A DNA stretch of 34,789 nt, from contig NZ_FQZG01000047.1 in NCBI RefSeq assembly GCF_900141915.1, positions 1 to 34,789 of the forward strand, read 5' to 3'. Position 1 is the stretch's first letter; each line of letters begins with the position of its first letter. Position numbers and translations under genes: made by a program. Shown here one piece after another: positions 23,782 through 32,774 of this stretch. Below the pieces are notes generated by a model. That model was not told where the DNA came from. It ran no database searches and saw only the letters and a list, made by a program, of their open reading frames with translations. Origin of the DNA: Tessaracoccus bendigoensis DSM 12906 (GTDB taxonomy: Bacteria; Actinomycetota; Actinomycetes; Propionibacteriales; Propionibacteriaceae).

Positions 23782-24942
23782 TCAGCCCGGCAGACGCATC
23801 AGCATGATGACGTGGCGGTAGTCGGTGAGCGGCTCGCCATCCATCGTCGGCAGGCCCATGATGAGACACGGCTTGCCGGGAAGGGTGAAGGAGAAGTGCG
23901 CGTATGGGGCGTCGAGAGCGGTGAGCGCGTCCAGCAGGTAGTGCGGGTTGAACCCGGCGTCGGTGATCGACTTTTCGTCGCCGACGACGTCGATGTCGGC
24001 CTCGATCGCCTCGGAGGCCTGGGCCTGGTCGCCCGTGGCCGCCTCGAGGGCGATGCTCTCGTCGTCGATCCGCATCCTCAGGGGCGTGTTGCGCTCGGCG
24101 ACGAGGGAGACGCGCTTGACGGCCGCGAGCAGGTCGGCGGTGTTGACCCGCACCGAGACGGTGGCCTTCACGTCCATCAGGTGGCGAACCTTCGGGAAGG
24201 CCTGGCTCAAAAGCCGGGTCGTCGCCTCCCGGCTGCCCTTGTTGCCTTCACCGATGAAGCCGGCCAGCCCCTCGCCCTCGGCCTCGGTCGTCGAAAGTGC
24301 GATCGTGACGTGCTCTCCGGAGGTCATCGACTTCGCGGTGTCGGCCAACACTTTGCCGGGAATCAGCACGTTGGCCTCGACCTCGGGATTGCCCGGGTTC
24401 CACGTGAGTTCCTTCAGCGCCATTCGGTACCGGTCGGTCGCCAGCAGCGACAGTGCCTCGCCATTGATCTCGACCTTGATCCCAGTGAAGACGTTTAGGA
24501 GTTCGTCGCGGCCGGCGGCCACGAACACCTGCCCGACGGCCTTCTCGAACACGGCCGCCTCGACCTGCCCGGTCTCGGTGGGCATATCGGGCAGGGTCGG
24601 GTACTCGTCGACCGGGAGCGTCTGCAGCGTGAATCGGGCCTGTCCGCAGGTGAGTTCGACCTTCGAGTGGTCCGAAACGAGATCGACGGGCCGGTTCGGC
24701 AGCGAACGGGCGATCTCCGAGAGCAGACGGCCCGAAACCAGGACCGTGCCCTCGTCGCTGACGTTGGCGGAGAGGGTCACCTTCGCCGAGGTCGTCGAGT
24801 CGAAGCTCGACAGCGTCAGACCGTCGCCGTCGGCTTCAAGGAGCATGCCTGCGAGGATCGGAGCGGTCGGACGGTTGGGGAGGCTGCGGGCCACCCATGC
24901 CACCGCATCAGCCAACGCATCGCGCTCAACTCGAATCTTCAC
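23782..24942 (-). CDS. dnaN: DNA polymerase III sliding clamp, beta subunit
   Basis: The product has 386 residues. The GTG start at 24942 gives the family N-terminus (VKIRVERDALADAVAWVARSLP) and is preceded by AAGGGGAG; the open frame upstream has no such support. It encodes three clamp domains with typical segments such as NRPTAPILAGMLLEA, L-P-V-D-E-Y-P-T-L-P and a C-terminal PCLIMGLPTMDGEP-YRHVIMLMRLPG end. The dimeric ring tethers DNA polymerase III to DNA. It is normally next to dnaA across oriC, but here a two-gene ABC transporter intervenes. Because of that, dnaN probably needs its own promoter (see 25015-25020). Confidence 0.97.
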   Translation of the reverse strand: MKIRVERDALADAVAWVARSLPNRPTAPILAGMLLEADGDGLTLSSFDSTTSAKVTLSANVSDEGTVLVSGRLLSEIARSLPNRPVDLVSDHSKVELTCGQARFTLQTLPVDEYPTLPDMPTETGQVEAAVFEKAVGQVFVAAGRDELLNVFTGIKVEINGEALSLLATDRYRMALKELTWNPGNPEVEANVLIPGKVLADTAKSMTSGEHVTIALSTTEAEGEGLAGFIGEGNKGSREATTRLLSQAFPKVRHLMDVKATVSVRVNTADLLAAVKRVSLVAERNTPLRMRIDDESIALEAATGDQAQASEAIEADIDVVGDEKSITDAGFNPHYLLDALTALDAPYAHFSFTLPGKPCLIMGLPTMDGEPLTDYRHVIMLMRLPG

Positions 24943-25014
24943 GAAACTCCCCTTTGGGCTCGTCTGGTCCGTCGACGTCCAGATATCGACGGAAACTAAC
25001 AGGTCGTCGCCTGC

Positions 25015-25042
25015 ATCATAGCGGGGTGGTACACACCCCCGC
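25015..25042 (-). promoter_or_regulatory. Hairpin after the permease gene and possible dnaN -10 box
   Basis: GCGGGG (25021-25026) pairs with CCCCGC (25037-25042) directly after the permease stop codon, forming a short GC hairpin without a T-run. On the minus strand it is followed at once by TATGAT (25020-25015), a good -10 hexamer, about 70 nt before the dnaN GTG. No convincing -35 is visible. The hairpin could end the transporter transcript, with dnaN starting from the -10 box. Both readings are inference. Confidence 0.35.
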
Positions 25043-27601
25043 TCACTCAGCGGCGATCGCCCGGAGTGTGTCCTGACGGACGGCGCGCCTGGCCGGTCCG
25101 ATTGCGGCAAGCACCCCGCAGATGGCCGCCAGAACGACGAAGACCAGCAGTTGCCACCCCGGGATGACGAGCTTGTCGATGCCCTGATCGCCGAGTAGCG
25201 ACACCAGCGCCGCTCCGGCGACGACGCCGATCACCACCCCCAGAACGGCCCCCAGTGTCGCGACGATCACCGCCTCCAGCGTGATCATCAACCTGAGTTG
25301 GCCGCGGGTCAGACCGACGGCACGCAGCAGGCCGACCTCCCGGGTGCGTTCCATCACGGAGAGGGCCAGGGTGTTGACGATCCCCAACACCGAGATGATG
25401 ATCGCCAACGCGAGCAGGGCGTAGATCACGGCGAATATCTGCCCGAACTGGTCGACGCGGGCATCCACATACTCGTCCACGTCTGCGAGCGCGACGCTCG
25501 GGTACTGCCTCACCGCGTCCTGCAGGCCGAACCTCGCCGCCTCGGGGTCACCGTCGGTGAACACGACCAGGCTCGAGACCATGGAGGTGTCGGCAATAAG
25601 CGCGTAGGTCTCGGGCGTGACGATTACCTGCCCGACCGGGAGCGCCGTGCCGCCGTCGTGGATGCCGGTGATCAGCACCTGGGCGGTGCCCTTCGGACTC
25701 TCAAGATCTAAGAGCTGCCCGAGCCCGAGATTGTGTGTCGCAGCGAACTCTGACGAGATGACGGCCGGACGGGCATCGCCGTCAGCGGCCAGCGAGCCTG
25801 CGATCAAATCGAGGCTGGTGCCGCGTTCGAGTCCCTCGGCGGTGGCTCCCGTGATGTCGACCGGTTCGTCCTTCCCAGGCAGCCTGACGGATGAGGAGTA
25901 GAACGCGTAGACGTCCTCGACGCCGTCGACGTCACGGGCCTGGTCGGCGAGTTTTGCGTCGAAAGGTTGGTAGGCGACCGGGGAGATGACGAAGTCGCCG
26001 CGTTGGTCAGCGGCCAGACGGTCGCCGATCGAGGCCGTGGTGCTGGCGGCGAGGATCGCGACGGTGCTGACCAGCGTCAATCCGATCATCAAGGTTGCTG
26101 CGGTCGCGGCGGTGCGGCGCGGCTGGCGCGCGGCGTTGAGTTGGGCCAGGCGACCCACCTCACCGAACAGGCGATGGAAGATTCGTCCGGCCAAGCTCAC
26201 CAGTGGTGCGCCGACGACCGAGGTGGCCAGCACAGCCCCGACCAGCAGCAACGGTGTCCCGACCCCGAACCAGACGAGTGGATTCGGCACAGGCAACCAG
26301 ACGGCTGAGGCCATCGCCGCCGCCCCCACCTCGATCAGCCCGATACCCACCATCGGTAGAACACCCTGCTTCTCGGGGCCGGATTGCGCGGCGGCCACCA
26401 TGGCCTCAACCGGACGGGTCCTGGCTGCCCTGCTCGCCGGAAGATAGGCCGCGATCAGCGTCACCACGATGCCGATGCCGTAGGACGCGACCACCGCCTG
26501 CCATGTCATGGTCGGCACGACGGGGCCGAGGTCGATCCCGACGACCCTCAACACAGCAAGGATCGCCCACGCCAGCCCGTAGCCTGCCAACAGCCCGGCC
26601 GTTGCGCCGATGAGCCCGACGATCAGCGCCTCGATCAGCACCGAGGCTCGGATCTGGGAGCGGACCGACCCGATCGCCCTCAAGAGTGCGATCTCACGCG
26701 CGCGCTGCGCCACCAGGATCGAGAAGGTGTTCAGGATCATCAGGGTCGCGATCAGCAGGGCTATGCCTGCGAACACCAGAAGGAAAGTGTTGATGAAGCC
26801 CAACCCGACGTCGATCTGCTCCTGGATGGTGGAGGCGAGTTCCGTCCCCGTCTCGGCGACAAAACCTTCGGGCAGCACCGCCTGGACCGCGGCGGCGACC
26901 GTCTCGGCGTCCGCTCCGTCGGTCTTTTGGATCCACACCGCGTAGAAGGTGTCCGCGCCGCCCTGCACGATGGCCTGGGCCTCGGTGACGGTGAAGAACA
27001 GATAGCTGGCGCCGGCGGTCGAGCCGGCGCCGTACGTACCCGTGCCAACCAGCCGGTAGCTGCGGATCCCGTCGCGCGGGGTGGACACGCGCACCTGGTC
27101 GCCGATCGTGTACCCGCCCCGCTCGGCGGTCGCGGGGTCCAGCACGAGCTCGTCGTCTGCCTCGGGGGCACGGCCTTCGACGATCCGCGCACCGACCTGG
27201 CCGCCGACCGCCAAAGCGTCGTGCCAGTTCATCCCGATGCCGGGCGCGCCCGGGAAGGACAGCAGGTTGTCGTCTTTGTCGAGGGGGAACACCTGGGTGC
27301 TTGAGACGATGCCCTCGGCCCGCTCGACACCGTCGACCTCGGCGATCCCGGCCACCTGCTCCGGAGTCAGGTGCGGAAGCTCATCCGGGTTGACACCTTC
27401 GAACCCGACGACACCTCCGGCTTCCGCTGACACGTTGACGTCCCCGAGGGCGCCACCTACGAGCTGGTCGAAGCTGGAGCGCAACAGGTTCGTGAATAGC
27501 AGTGAACCGCAGACGAAGGCGACACCCAGCACGATCGACAACGCGCTCAACAACAGCCGGACCTTGCGGGCCCACAACGACTTGAGGGTGGCTCCGAGCA
27601 T
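25043..27601 (-). CDS. FtsX/MacB-type ABC transporter permease with duplicated domains
   Basis: The product has 852 residues. ATG 27601 starts 5 bp after the ATPase stop. It begins with a short cytosolic part (MLGATLKSLWARKVRLL) and a membrane helix, then an extracytoplasmic MacB-like domain, an FtsX-type bundle (about residues 270-400), further helices (about 420-480), a second R-R-T-A-A-T-A helix start (about 500), a second extracytoplasmic domain and a C-terminal FtsX bundle (about 720-845). Such permeases move lipids, peptides or lipoproteins, or act mechanically on envelope enzymes, and do not usually import sugars. The substrate cannot be told. It pairs with the ATPase 27607-28476. Confidence 0.88.
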   Translation of the reverse strand: MLGATLKSLWARKVRLLLSALSIVLGVAFVCGSLLFTNLLRSSFDQLVGGALGDVNVSAEAGGVVGFEGVNPDELPHLTPEQVAGIAEVDGVERAEGIVSSTQVFPLDKDDNLLSFPGAPGIGMNWHDALAVGGQVGARIVEGRAPEADDELVLDPATAERGGYTIGDQVRVSTPRDGIRSYRLVGTGTYGAGSTAGASYLFFTVTEAQAIVQGGADTFYAVWIQKTDGADAETVAAAVQAVLPEGFVAETGTELASTIQEQIDVGLGFINTFLLVFAGIALLIATLMILNTFSILVAQRAREIALLRAIGSVRSQIRASVLIEALIVGLIGATAGLLAGYGLAWAILAVLRVVGIDLGPVVPTMTWQAVVASYGIGIVVTLIAAYLPASRAARTRPVEAMVAAAQSGPEKQGVLPMVGIGLIEVGAAAMASAVWLPVPNPLVWFGVGTPLLLVGAVLATSVVGAPLVSLAGRIFHRLFGEVGRLAQLNAARQPRRTAATAATLMIGLTLVSTVAILAASTTASIGDRLAADQRGDFVISPVAYQPFDAKLADQARDVDGVEDVYAFYSSSVRLPGKDEPVDITGATAEGLERGTSLDLIAGSLAADGDARPAVISSEFAATHNLGLGQLLDLESPKGTAQVLITGIHDGGTALPVGQVIVTPETYALIADTSMVSSLVVFTDGDPEAARFGLQDAVRQYPSVALADVDEYVDARVDQFGQIFAVIYALLALAIIISVLGIVNTLALSVMERTREVGLLRAVGLTRGQLRLMITLEAVIVATLGAVLGVVIGVVAGAALVSLLGDQGIDKLVIPGWQLLVFVVLAAICGVLAAIGPARRAVRQDTLRAIAAE

Positions 27602-27606
27602 TTGCG

Positions 27607-28476
27607 TCAGCCTCGGGCGGCATGCCGGGCGCCGGACCGCTCGACGTCGGATTCATCGTCCGCGGGAACCCCGCGGGATGTCGGCGCGGCACTTCCGTCC
27701 CGGTAGACGGCTTCGGCGGACGGCCGACCGGGCCCGGTGTCGCCGTCGGTCCGGGGATAGATGCGGGCCACCTCCCGGAGAAGGTCGGTCTGATCGGCAC
27801 CGCGGATGTCGTCGACGATGTGACCGTCGGAGAGGAAGACCACCCGGTCGGCGTAGCTCGCGGCGTGTGCGTCGTGGGTGACCATCACAACCGTCTGCCC
27901 GAACTCGTCGACACTTCGCCTGAGAAACCCGAGCACCTCGGCGGCCGAGCGGGAGTCGAGGTTGCCCGTCGGTTCGTCTCCGAAGACGATGTCCGGGCGA
28001 TTCATGAGGGCGCGCGCGCAGGCGACCCGCTGCTGCTGCCCACCCGACAGCTCTGCCGGCTTGTGGGTGAGCCGGTCGGCCAGCCCGAGGACATCGATGA
28101 TCTTGTCGAACCACTCGACGTCGACCTTGCGCCCGGCGATCGTGACCGGCAGGACGATGTTTTCTCGGGCGTTGAGGGTCGGGACGAGGTTGAACGCCTG
28201 GAAAATGAACCCGATGCGGTCACGGCGCAGGACCGTAAGCGGGGTGTCGGCCAGGTTGTTGACGGCGGTGTCGCCGATCCACACCTCCCCGGCCGTCGGG
28301 GTGTCCAAAGCCGCGAGCAGGTGCATGAGTGTCGACTTGCCCGAACCAGAGGGCCCCATGATCGCGGTGAACTCGCCACTGGTCACGTCGAAATCGACGT
28401 CTTCGAGGGCCGTGACGCTGGCCGAATCGGAGCCGTAGATCTTGGTGAGGCCTTTAGCCCGCGCTGCGATGCTCAC
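27607..28476 (-). CDS. MacB/LolD-type ABC transporter ATP-binding protein
   Basis: The product has 289 residues. Walker A is GPSGSGKST, the Q-loop is in FIFQAFNLVPTL, the signature is LSGGQQQRV, Walker B is DIVFGDEPTGNLDS and the H-loop is VTHD. The last ~60 residues after the usual ATPase core are a polar tail. It drives the permease encoded 5 bp downstream. The GTG start (28476) has no visible ribosome site. TGATAC lies 9 nt before it and could be a -10 of a leaderless transcript, common in actinomycetes; this is inference. The gene begins immediately to the left of the oriC region, where dnaN would normally be found. Confidence 0.93.
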   Translation of the reverse strand: MSIAARAKGLTKIYGSDSASVTALEDVDFDVTSGEFTAIMGPSGSGKSTLMHLLAALDTPTAGEVWIGDTAVNNLADTPLTVLRRDRIGFIFQAFNLVPTLNARENIVLPVTIAGRKVDVEWFDKIIDVLGLADRLTHKPAELSGGQQQRVACARALMNRPDIVFGDEPTGNLDSRSAAEVLGFLRRSVDEFGQTVVMVTHDAHAASYADRVVFLSDGHIVDDIRGADQTDLLREVARIYPRTDGDTGPGRPSAEAVYRDGSAAPTSRGVPADDESDVERSGARHAARG

Positions 28477-28530
28477 TCGGCAACGGTATCAGCGAGGTCT
28501 GCACCAGGCTGATCCTCGTACAGATGCCGC

Positions 28531-28593
28531 ACCCAGCCTGTAGAACGACCCACCCAACCCGTAGAACGACCCACACAGCCTGTTGGATCTCGC
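28531..28593. repeat. Three 21-bp tandem units
   Basis: Units beginning at 28531, 28552 and 28573 share an ACCCAGCCTGTAGAACGACC-like sequence; the third is diverged. Period 21 bp. The open frame through it (minus strand, ending at 28473) reads G-R-S-T-G-W-V repeats but has no protein-like character elsewhere. Confidence 0.6.
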
Positions 28594-28820
28594 ATGGACC
28601 CCACTCGCTTGCGCGTTGCTCCCCGCGTCAGCGTACGGATAGCCGGCTCAACCGCAGCCCGCCGGGTCCCCGGAAAATCGACCACTGGCCGATTCTGCTC
28701 CGTCTGTCCACGAAGATCGGCCACTGCCTTACCGTCCTGGTGTCTCGACGCTGTCTCCCAGGTCGAGTCCACGCGGCTTGGTTCAGAGCCTCCCACGACA
28801 GGGCGTGTGCCACTAACTCC

Positions 28821-29060
28821 AGTGCTTTCCACAGACGTGACTTTTACTCCCTTGAAGTAGTTATATCTTCTTCATACTCATAGGCCCTGTGGAACTTGTG
28901 GATAACTTCGTCGAAGCGCTAGTCAGTCGTGCTTTGAGCCTGGGGATGGGCTGTGGATGGAGCGGAAGTCACACGTGGAGGAATTGTGGAGAAGATCTGG
29001 CCCAAAAGTTATCCACAGCACTCTCCCCAGGCGTGGACACATGGTTTTCCCCAGCTCTGC
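28821..29060. other. Chromosomal replication origin (oriC)
   Basis: The 640-bp gap between the dnaA stop and the ATPase gene carries clustered DnaA boxes. Perfect TTATCCACA sites lie at 28897-28905 (minus orientation) and 29009-29017 (plus). One- or two-mismatch sites are at about 28825-28833, 28952-28960 and 28985-28993. An AT-rich stretch at about 28836-28880 stands out in this GC-rich DNA and could be the unwinding element. Position 3' of dnaA agrees with other actinomycetes, except that dnaN does not flank it. The left half of the gap (28477-28820) shows no gene, only the 21-bp units at 28531-28593 and weak box-like GTCCACG sites. Confidence 0.88.
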
Positions 29061-29116
29061 CGGAGAGGTTGACGCCGTTCTTCGGCGGGACAGCCGTCGC
29101 CGGTGACCCCGTCGGC

Positions 29117-30472
29117 TCAGGACTGCTTGATCTGGTTGGTCAACTCGGTGACCTGGTTGTACAGCGAGCGGTCCTCACCGATCTTCTCGGTGATCTTCCG
29201 GACGGCGTGCAACACGGTCGAATGATCGCGGCCGCCGAACTTCGCCCCGATCTTCGGCAGGGACAGGTCGGTCAGCTCCCTGCACAGGTACATCGCGACC
29301 TGGCGCGCCTGCGCGATCGTCTGCACCCGACTGCTTCCGTTCAGCTCGTCGAGTGAGATGCCGAAGTACCGCGCCGACGCCTCCATGATCGTCTGTGCAT
29401 CGACGGGTGTGGCGTCCTCCGGCATGAGGTCATTGAGGACCTCTTCAGCGAGTGCGACCGTCATCTCCTGCTGATTCAGGCTCGCGAGCGCGGCGACGCG
29501 GGTCAGAGCCCCCTCGAGTTCGCGGATGTTGGTGGGGATCCGTGACGCGATCAACTCCAGCACCTGCGTGCCTGCGGTCAGACGCTGGGATGCGACCTTC
29601 TTCCGCAGGATGGCGATCCTGGTTTCGAGGTCCGGTGGCTGAATGTCGGTCATCAGACCCCATTCGAAGCGCGAGCGCAGCCGAGGTTCGAGCGCTTCGA
29701 GCAGCTTCGGGGGCCGATCGGAGGTCATCACGATCTGCTTCTGCGCGTTGTGCAGCGTGTTGAACGTGTGGAAGAACTCCTCCTGGGTCTGGATCTTCGA
29801 CTCCAGGAACTGAATGTCGTCGACCAGCAGGACATCGACGTCACGGTACGAACTGCGGAACTCGGCGGTGCGGTTCGAGGAGATCGCGTTGATGAAATCG
29901 TTGGTCAACTCCTCCGTCGAGACGTACTTGACGCGCAACTGCTCGTAGTAGTTGCTGACGTAGTGCCCGATCGCGTGCAGCAGATGCGTCTTGCCCAGCC
30001 CGGAGGGGCCGTAAATCATGAGCGGGTTGTACGACTTGCCTGGCGTTTCCGCGACTGCGGCGGCAGCGGCGTGCGCGAACCGGTTCGATGATCCTGCAAC
30101 GAAGGATTCGAAGGTGTAGCGGGGATTCAGCCTGAGCTCAGGAGCCCTCGACCGGGGCAGCATCGGTTGAGGTGGCAGGTCCGCGGGTGGCGCCGGGTCG
30201 GCAACCGGCACCTCCAACACGAGTTCGGGGCTGATCATCACCGCGAGATGTGTGGGTTGTCCACATACTTCGCTGAGGCGATCCTCGATCTGGGCGCGGA
30301 GCCGCGTCTCGATCCGTTCGCGCGTCGTCTCATCGGCGACCGCGAGCATCATGGTGCTGCCGTGGATGTCAAAAGGAGATGTTCGACGTAGCCAGGCGCG
30401 AGATGAGACATCAAACGTCTCGACCACCCTGCCCCAAATGCCGCTCAGGTCCGCCGTCGGTGAATCGCTCAC
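29117..30472 (-). CDS. dnaA: Chromosomal replication initiator protein DnaA
   Basis: The product has 451 residues from GTG 30472 ([13 protein letters not shown]), which gives the usual domain I start; the longer open frame to 30631 adds an unconserved stretch and runs through DnaA boxes. Domain I is at about 1-90, a proline-rich linker ([14 protein letters not shown]) follows, then the AAA+ domain from [11 protein letters not shown] with Walker [10 protein letters not shown] and Walker [10 protein letters not shown], and domain IV with the DNA-binding signature [11 protein letters not shown] near the end. DnaA-ATP binds the boxes on both sides of the gene and opens oriC. It is divergent from rpmH. 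Confidence 0.97.
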   Translation of the reverse strand: MSDSPTADLSGIWGRVVETFDVSSRAWLRRTSPFDIHGSTMMLAVADETTRERIETRLRAQIEDRLSEVCGQPTHLAVMISPELVLEVPVADPAPPADLPPQPMLPRSRAPELRLNPRYTFESFVAGSSNRFAHAAAAAVAETPGKSYNPLMIYGPSGLGKTHLLHAIGHYVSNYYEQLRVKYVSTEELTNDFINAISSNRTAEFRSSYRDVDVLLVDDIQFLESKIQTQEEFFHTFNTLHNAQKQIVMTSDRPPKLLEALEPRLRSRFEWGLMTDIQPPDLETRIAILRKKVASQRLTAGTQVLELIASRIPTNIRELEGALTRVAALASLNQQEMTVALAEEVLNDLMPEDATPVDAQTIMEASARYFGISLDELNGSSRVQTIAQARQVAMYLCRELTDLSLPKIGAKFGGRDHSTVLHAVRKITEKIGEDRSLYNQVTELTNQIKQS

Positions 30473-30831
30473 CCCACCCACTTCCCGGCGGTACGCAAGA
30501 TCCGCCGTCTCATCAGTCGTCCACAAGGTTGTCCACAAGTAGGGTATAACTCTTCCACGAAATACCCCCGCGCGCGAAACCTGTGGATAACCGACGACTG
30601 TTGACGAAACTAGTGCCCGCGGGCCGGACACGCAAGGACTTTTTCGGCAACACGCGGCGTGGCGGCTGGACTACAGTCATGTTGTTTGCCTCTAAGTTGC
30701 GGCGCAGGGCGGCTCTGGTTTGGCCAACTGGGCCCTCGCCAAGTATCGTTGACCAGTCGCCATCTCACGGTGGCCACTTCCCCCTGCCCATCCGGGCAGT
30801 TGCCAACTTTCGATTTTGAGGGAGTAATCCC
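30473..30831. promoter_or_regulatory. dnaA-rpmH divergent promoter region with DnaA boxes
   Basis: A perfect DnaA box (TGTGGATAA) lies at 30582-30590. TTGTCCACA at 30529-30537 and TCGTCCACA at 30517-30525 are one- and two-mismatch sites, close to the dnaA start, consistent with autoregulation by DnaA. For rpmH, TTGGCC near 30720 and TATCGT 18 bp later form a possible promoter about 90 nt before the gene. No gene is seen in this 359-bp interval. Confidence 0.6.
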
Positions 30832-30969
30832 ATGAGTAAGCGCACTTTCCAGCCGAGCAACCGCCGTCGCAGCCGTACGCACGGCTTCCGTACCCGGATG
30901 CGTACCCGCGCCGGCCGCTCGATCCTGAGCGCCCGTCGTCGCAAGGGACGCTCCGAGCTTTCCGGCTAA
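30832..30969 (+). CDS. rpmH: 50S ribosomal protein L34
   Basis: The product has 45 residues, highly basic, with the L34 pattern [19 protein letters not shown]-x-R-M, T-R-A-G-R and a R-R-R-K-G-R end. GAGGGAG lies 6-7 nt before ATG 30832. L34 is part of the large ribosomal subunit. It is the first gene of the rpmH-rnpA-yidD-yidC-khpB-rsmG operon; rnpA starts 15 bp later. Confidence 0.97.
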   Translation: MSKRTFQPSNRRRSRTHGFRTRMRTRAGRSILSARRRKGRSELSG

Positions 30970-30984
30970 GGAAACCTGGCGTCC

Positions 30985-31335
30985 GTGCTGCCGGGTCCAC
31001 GCCGCCTCAAGCGGCCATCCGATTTCGGTGCCACCGTCCGGCGGGGCTCAAGAGCAGCAACGCCGACGGTGGTCGTGCACGTTCGACGCACCATCGATCA
31101 AGATCCACCCGATTTCACCCGGGTGGGTTTTGTCGTCTCCAAGAAGGTGGGAAACGCCGTCACCCGCAATCGCGTCAAGCGTCGCCTACGTCACTTTGCC
31201 GGCGATCTCGACGCGCAGTTCAACACTGACGTCGTAGTCAGGGCCCTTCCTGCTGCCGCCCTCGAGCCGCAGCGTGTCCGGGACGACCTTGAAGACGCGT
31301 GGGCACGGGCGTTCGCGAGGGCTGCGGCATGCTGA
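30985..31335 (+). CDS. rnpA: Ribonuclease P protein component
   Basis: The product has 116 residues from GTG 30985. It has the RnpA N-terminus (LPGPRRLKRPSDFGATVRRG), G-F-V-V-S-K-K-V-G-N-A-V-T-R-N-R-V-K-R-R-L-R, and the V-V-R-A-L-P-A-A motif. It is the small basic cofactor that aids the RNase P RNA in maturing tRNA 5' ends. The end overlaps the start of yidD by 7 bp. Confidence 0.95.
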   Translation: MLPGPRRLKRPSDFGATVRRGSRAATPTVVVHVRRTIDQDPPDFTRVGFVVSKKVGNAVTRNRVKRRLRHFAGDLDAQFNTDVVVRALPAAALEPQRVRDDLEDAWARAFARAAAC

Positions 31336-31619
31336 AGTACCCGCTGATCTGGTTTGTGAAGGGATGGCGCAAGTTCATCTCTCCGTCATACGGCAATGTG
31401 TGCAAGTTCCACCCCTCGTGCTCCGAGTACGGGTTGGTCGCCTTGGAAACCCATGGCGCGCTGAAGGGTGTGGCACTCATCGTCAGACGACTCCTTCGAT
31501 GTCACCCATGGTCGATGGGTGGCGTGGACTATGTGCCCGGGACGCAGGCAGCCGCCGCCTGGGCAGAAGAGAATTCCGATGTATCCCGGGGCCAAGCGCC
31601 CCAGTCGAATGAGGTGTGA
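31329..31619 (+). CDS. yidD: Membrane protein insertion efficiency factor YidD
   Basis: The product has 96 residues from ATG 31329, which overlaps the end of rnpA and gives the family start (MLKYPLIWFVKGWRKFISP). An ATG-like start at 31299 would extend into rnpA and is unlikely. Family motifs are CKFHPSCSEYGLVALETHG and the R-R-L-L-R-C-H-P-W-S-M-G-G-V-D-Y-V-P end. YidD helps YidC insert inner-membrane proteins. yidC follows 5 bp downstream. Confidence 0.95.
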   Translation: MLKYPLIWFVKGWRKFISPSYGNVCKFHPSCSEYGLVALETHGALKGVALIVRRLLRCHPWSMGGVDYVPGTQAAAAWAEENSDVSRGQAPQSNEV

Positions 31620-31624
31620 GTTAA

Positions 31625-32734
31625 GTGGTCGATCTACTGGTGTCGCTCAATCTAGGCGACAGCTTCATGGGGGTGCTGTCATCGATGATGCAGCCGCTCT
31701 ACTGGGCGGTGTCTGGGCTGCTCGTCTTCTTCCACTGGCTGTTCACGCCCCTACTCGGTGCCGACTCCGGCTGGACGTGGGCGCTGTCTATCGTCATGCT
31801 GACCGTCACGATCCGCACGCTGCTGATCCCCTTGTTCGTCAAACAGATCAACTCGGCACGCAGTATGCAGGTGCTGCAACCACAGCTCGCTGAGCTTCAG
31901 AAGAAGTACGGCTCCGACCGGGAACGCCTCGGCCAGGAGACGATGAAGCTCTACCAGAATGAGGGAGTCAGTCCGACGGCGTCGTGTCTGCCGATGTTGA
32001 TACAGATGCCGATCTTCCTGTCGCTGTTCCGCGTGCTCCAAGGTGTCGCTGACGGAACGGTGCGGGGCCACTGGCTCAAGATCAACCCGGATCTGGTGGC
32101 TTCGCTTCAGAATGCCGAGTTCTTCGGCGCACGCCTGGCTGATCGGATCTTCCCCATCGAGACCTTCGGGGCGACCCAGGTCGTTGGCATCGTCCTCGTC
32201 GTCTTGATGGTCGGATCGTTCTTCATCACCCAGCTTCAGCTGATGCGCAAGAACATGCCTCCGGAGTCGCTGACGGGGCAGGCGGCGCAGATGCAGAAGA
32301 TGATGCTGTACTTCTTCCCCGTGGTCTACGCGGGTTCCGCCGTGGTGATCCCGATCGGTGTTCTGCTCTACTGGTTCACCTCGAACCTTTGGACGATGGC
32401 GCAGCAGGGCATCCTCATCCGCAACAACCCCTCCCCCAACACGCCGGCCTTCATCGACTGGGAAGAGCGCATGCTGGCCAAGGGCAAGGACCCGGAGGCC
32501 ATCGTGCTTGCACGGGCGAACAAGCGCCGCAAGCACAAGAAGGAGACTCCTGCCCCTCGTGTGGTGTCCGGTCAGGCAGCGGCCGCGGGTACCACGGCCA
32601 CGGAAGAACCAACGAAGGTCGTACGTCAGCAGGTCACTCGGCAGACGGTTCGCACCACCGAAGACGGCAAGCGCATCGTGACGCGCCAGCAGCCTCAGGC
32701 TCAGTCGCGCGCCGATCGCCAGAAGAAGAAGTAG
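31625..32734 (+). CDS. yidC: Membrane protein insertase YidC (Oxa1 family)
   Basis: The product has 369 residues from GTG 31625, with GAGG about 10 nt upstream; ATG 31667 is an alternative that begins nearer the conserved part (PLYWAVSGLLVFFHWLF). The Oxa1 core has W-T-W-A-L-S-I-V-M-L-T-V-T-I-R with the conserved membrane Arg, a cytosolic coiled segment (SARSMQVLQPQLAELQKKYG), S-C-L-P-M-L-I-Q-M-P-I-F, and a last helix before a long basic tail (about 290-369, K/R/Q-rich) that can bind ribosomes. It inserts membrane proteins alone or with SecYEG. Confidence 0.95.
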   Translation: MVDLLVSLNLGDSFMGVLSSMMQPLYWAVSGLLVFFHWLFTPLLGADSGWTWALSIVMLTVTIRTLLIPLFVKQINSARSMQVLQPQLAELQKKYGSDRERLGQETMKLYQNEGVSPTASCLPMLIQMPIFLSLFRVLQGVADGTVRGHWLKINPDLVASLQNAEFFGARLADRIFPIETFGATQVVGIVLVVLMVGSFFITQLQLMRKNMPPESLTGQAAQMQKMMLYFFPVVYAGSAVVIPIGVLLYWFTSNLWTMAQQGILIRNNPSPNTPAFIDWEERMLAKGKDPEAIVLARANKRRKHKKETPAPRVVSGQAAAAGTTATEEPTKVVRQQVTRQTVRTTEDGKRIVTRQQPQAQSRADRQKKK

Positions 32735-32774
32735 TCAGACCTACGCCCTCACGGGCAAGAGGAGAGGAACTCCC

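Noticed and set aside
28473-28832. 119-residue minus-strand frame ending at the ABC ATPase start (GTGA overlap)
   Set aside because: Composition is not protein-like beyond a 21-bp tandem repeat, there is no ribosome site or family feature, and it overlaps the oriC edge.
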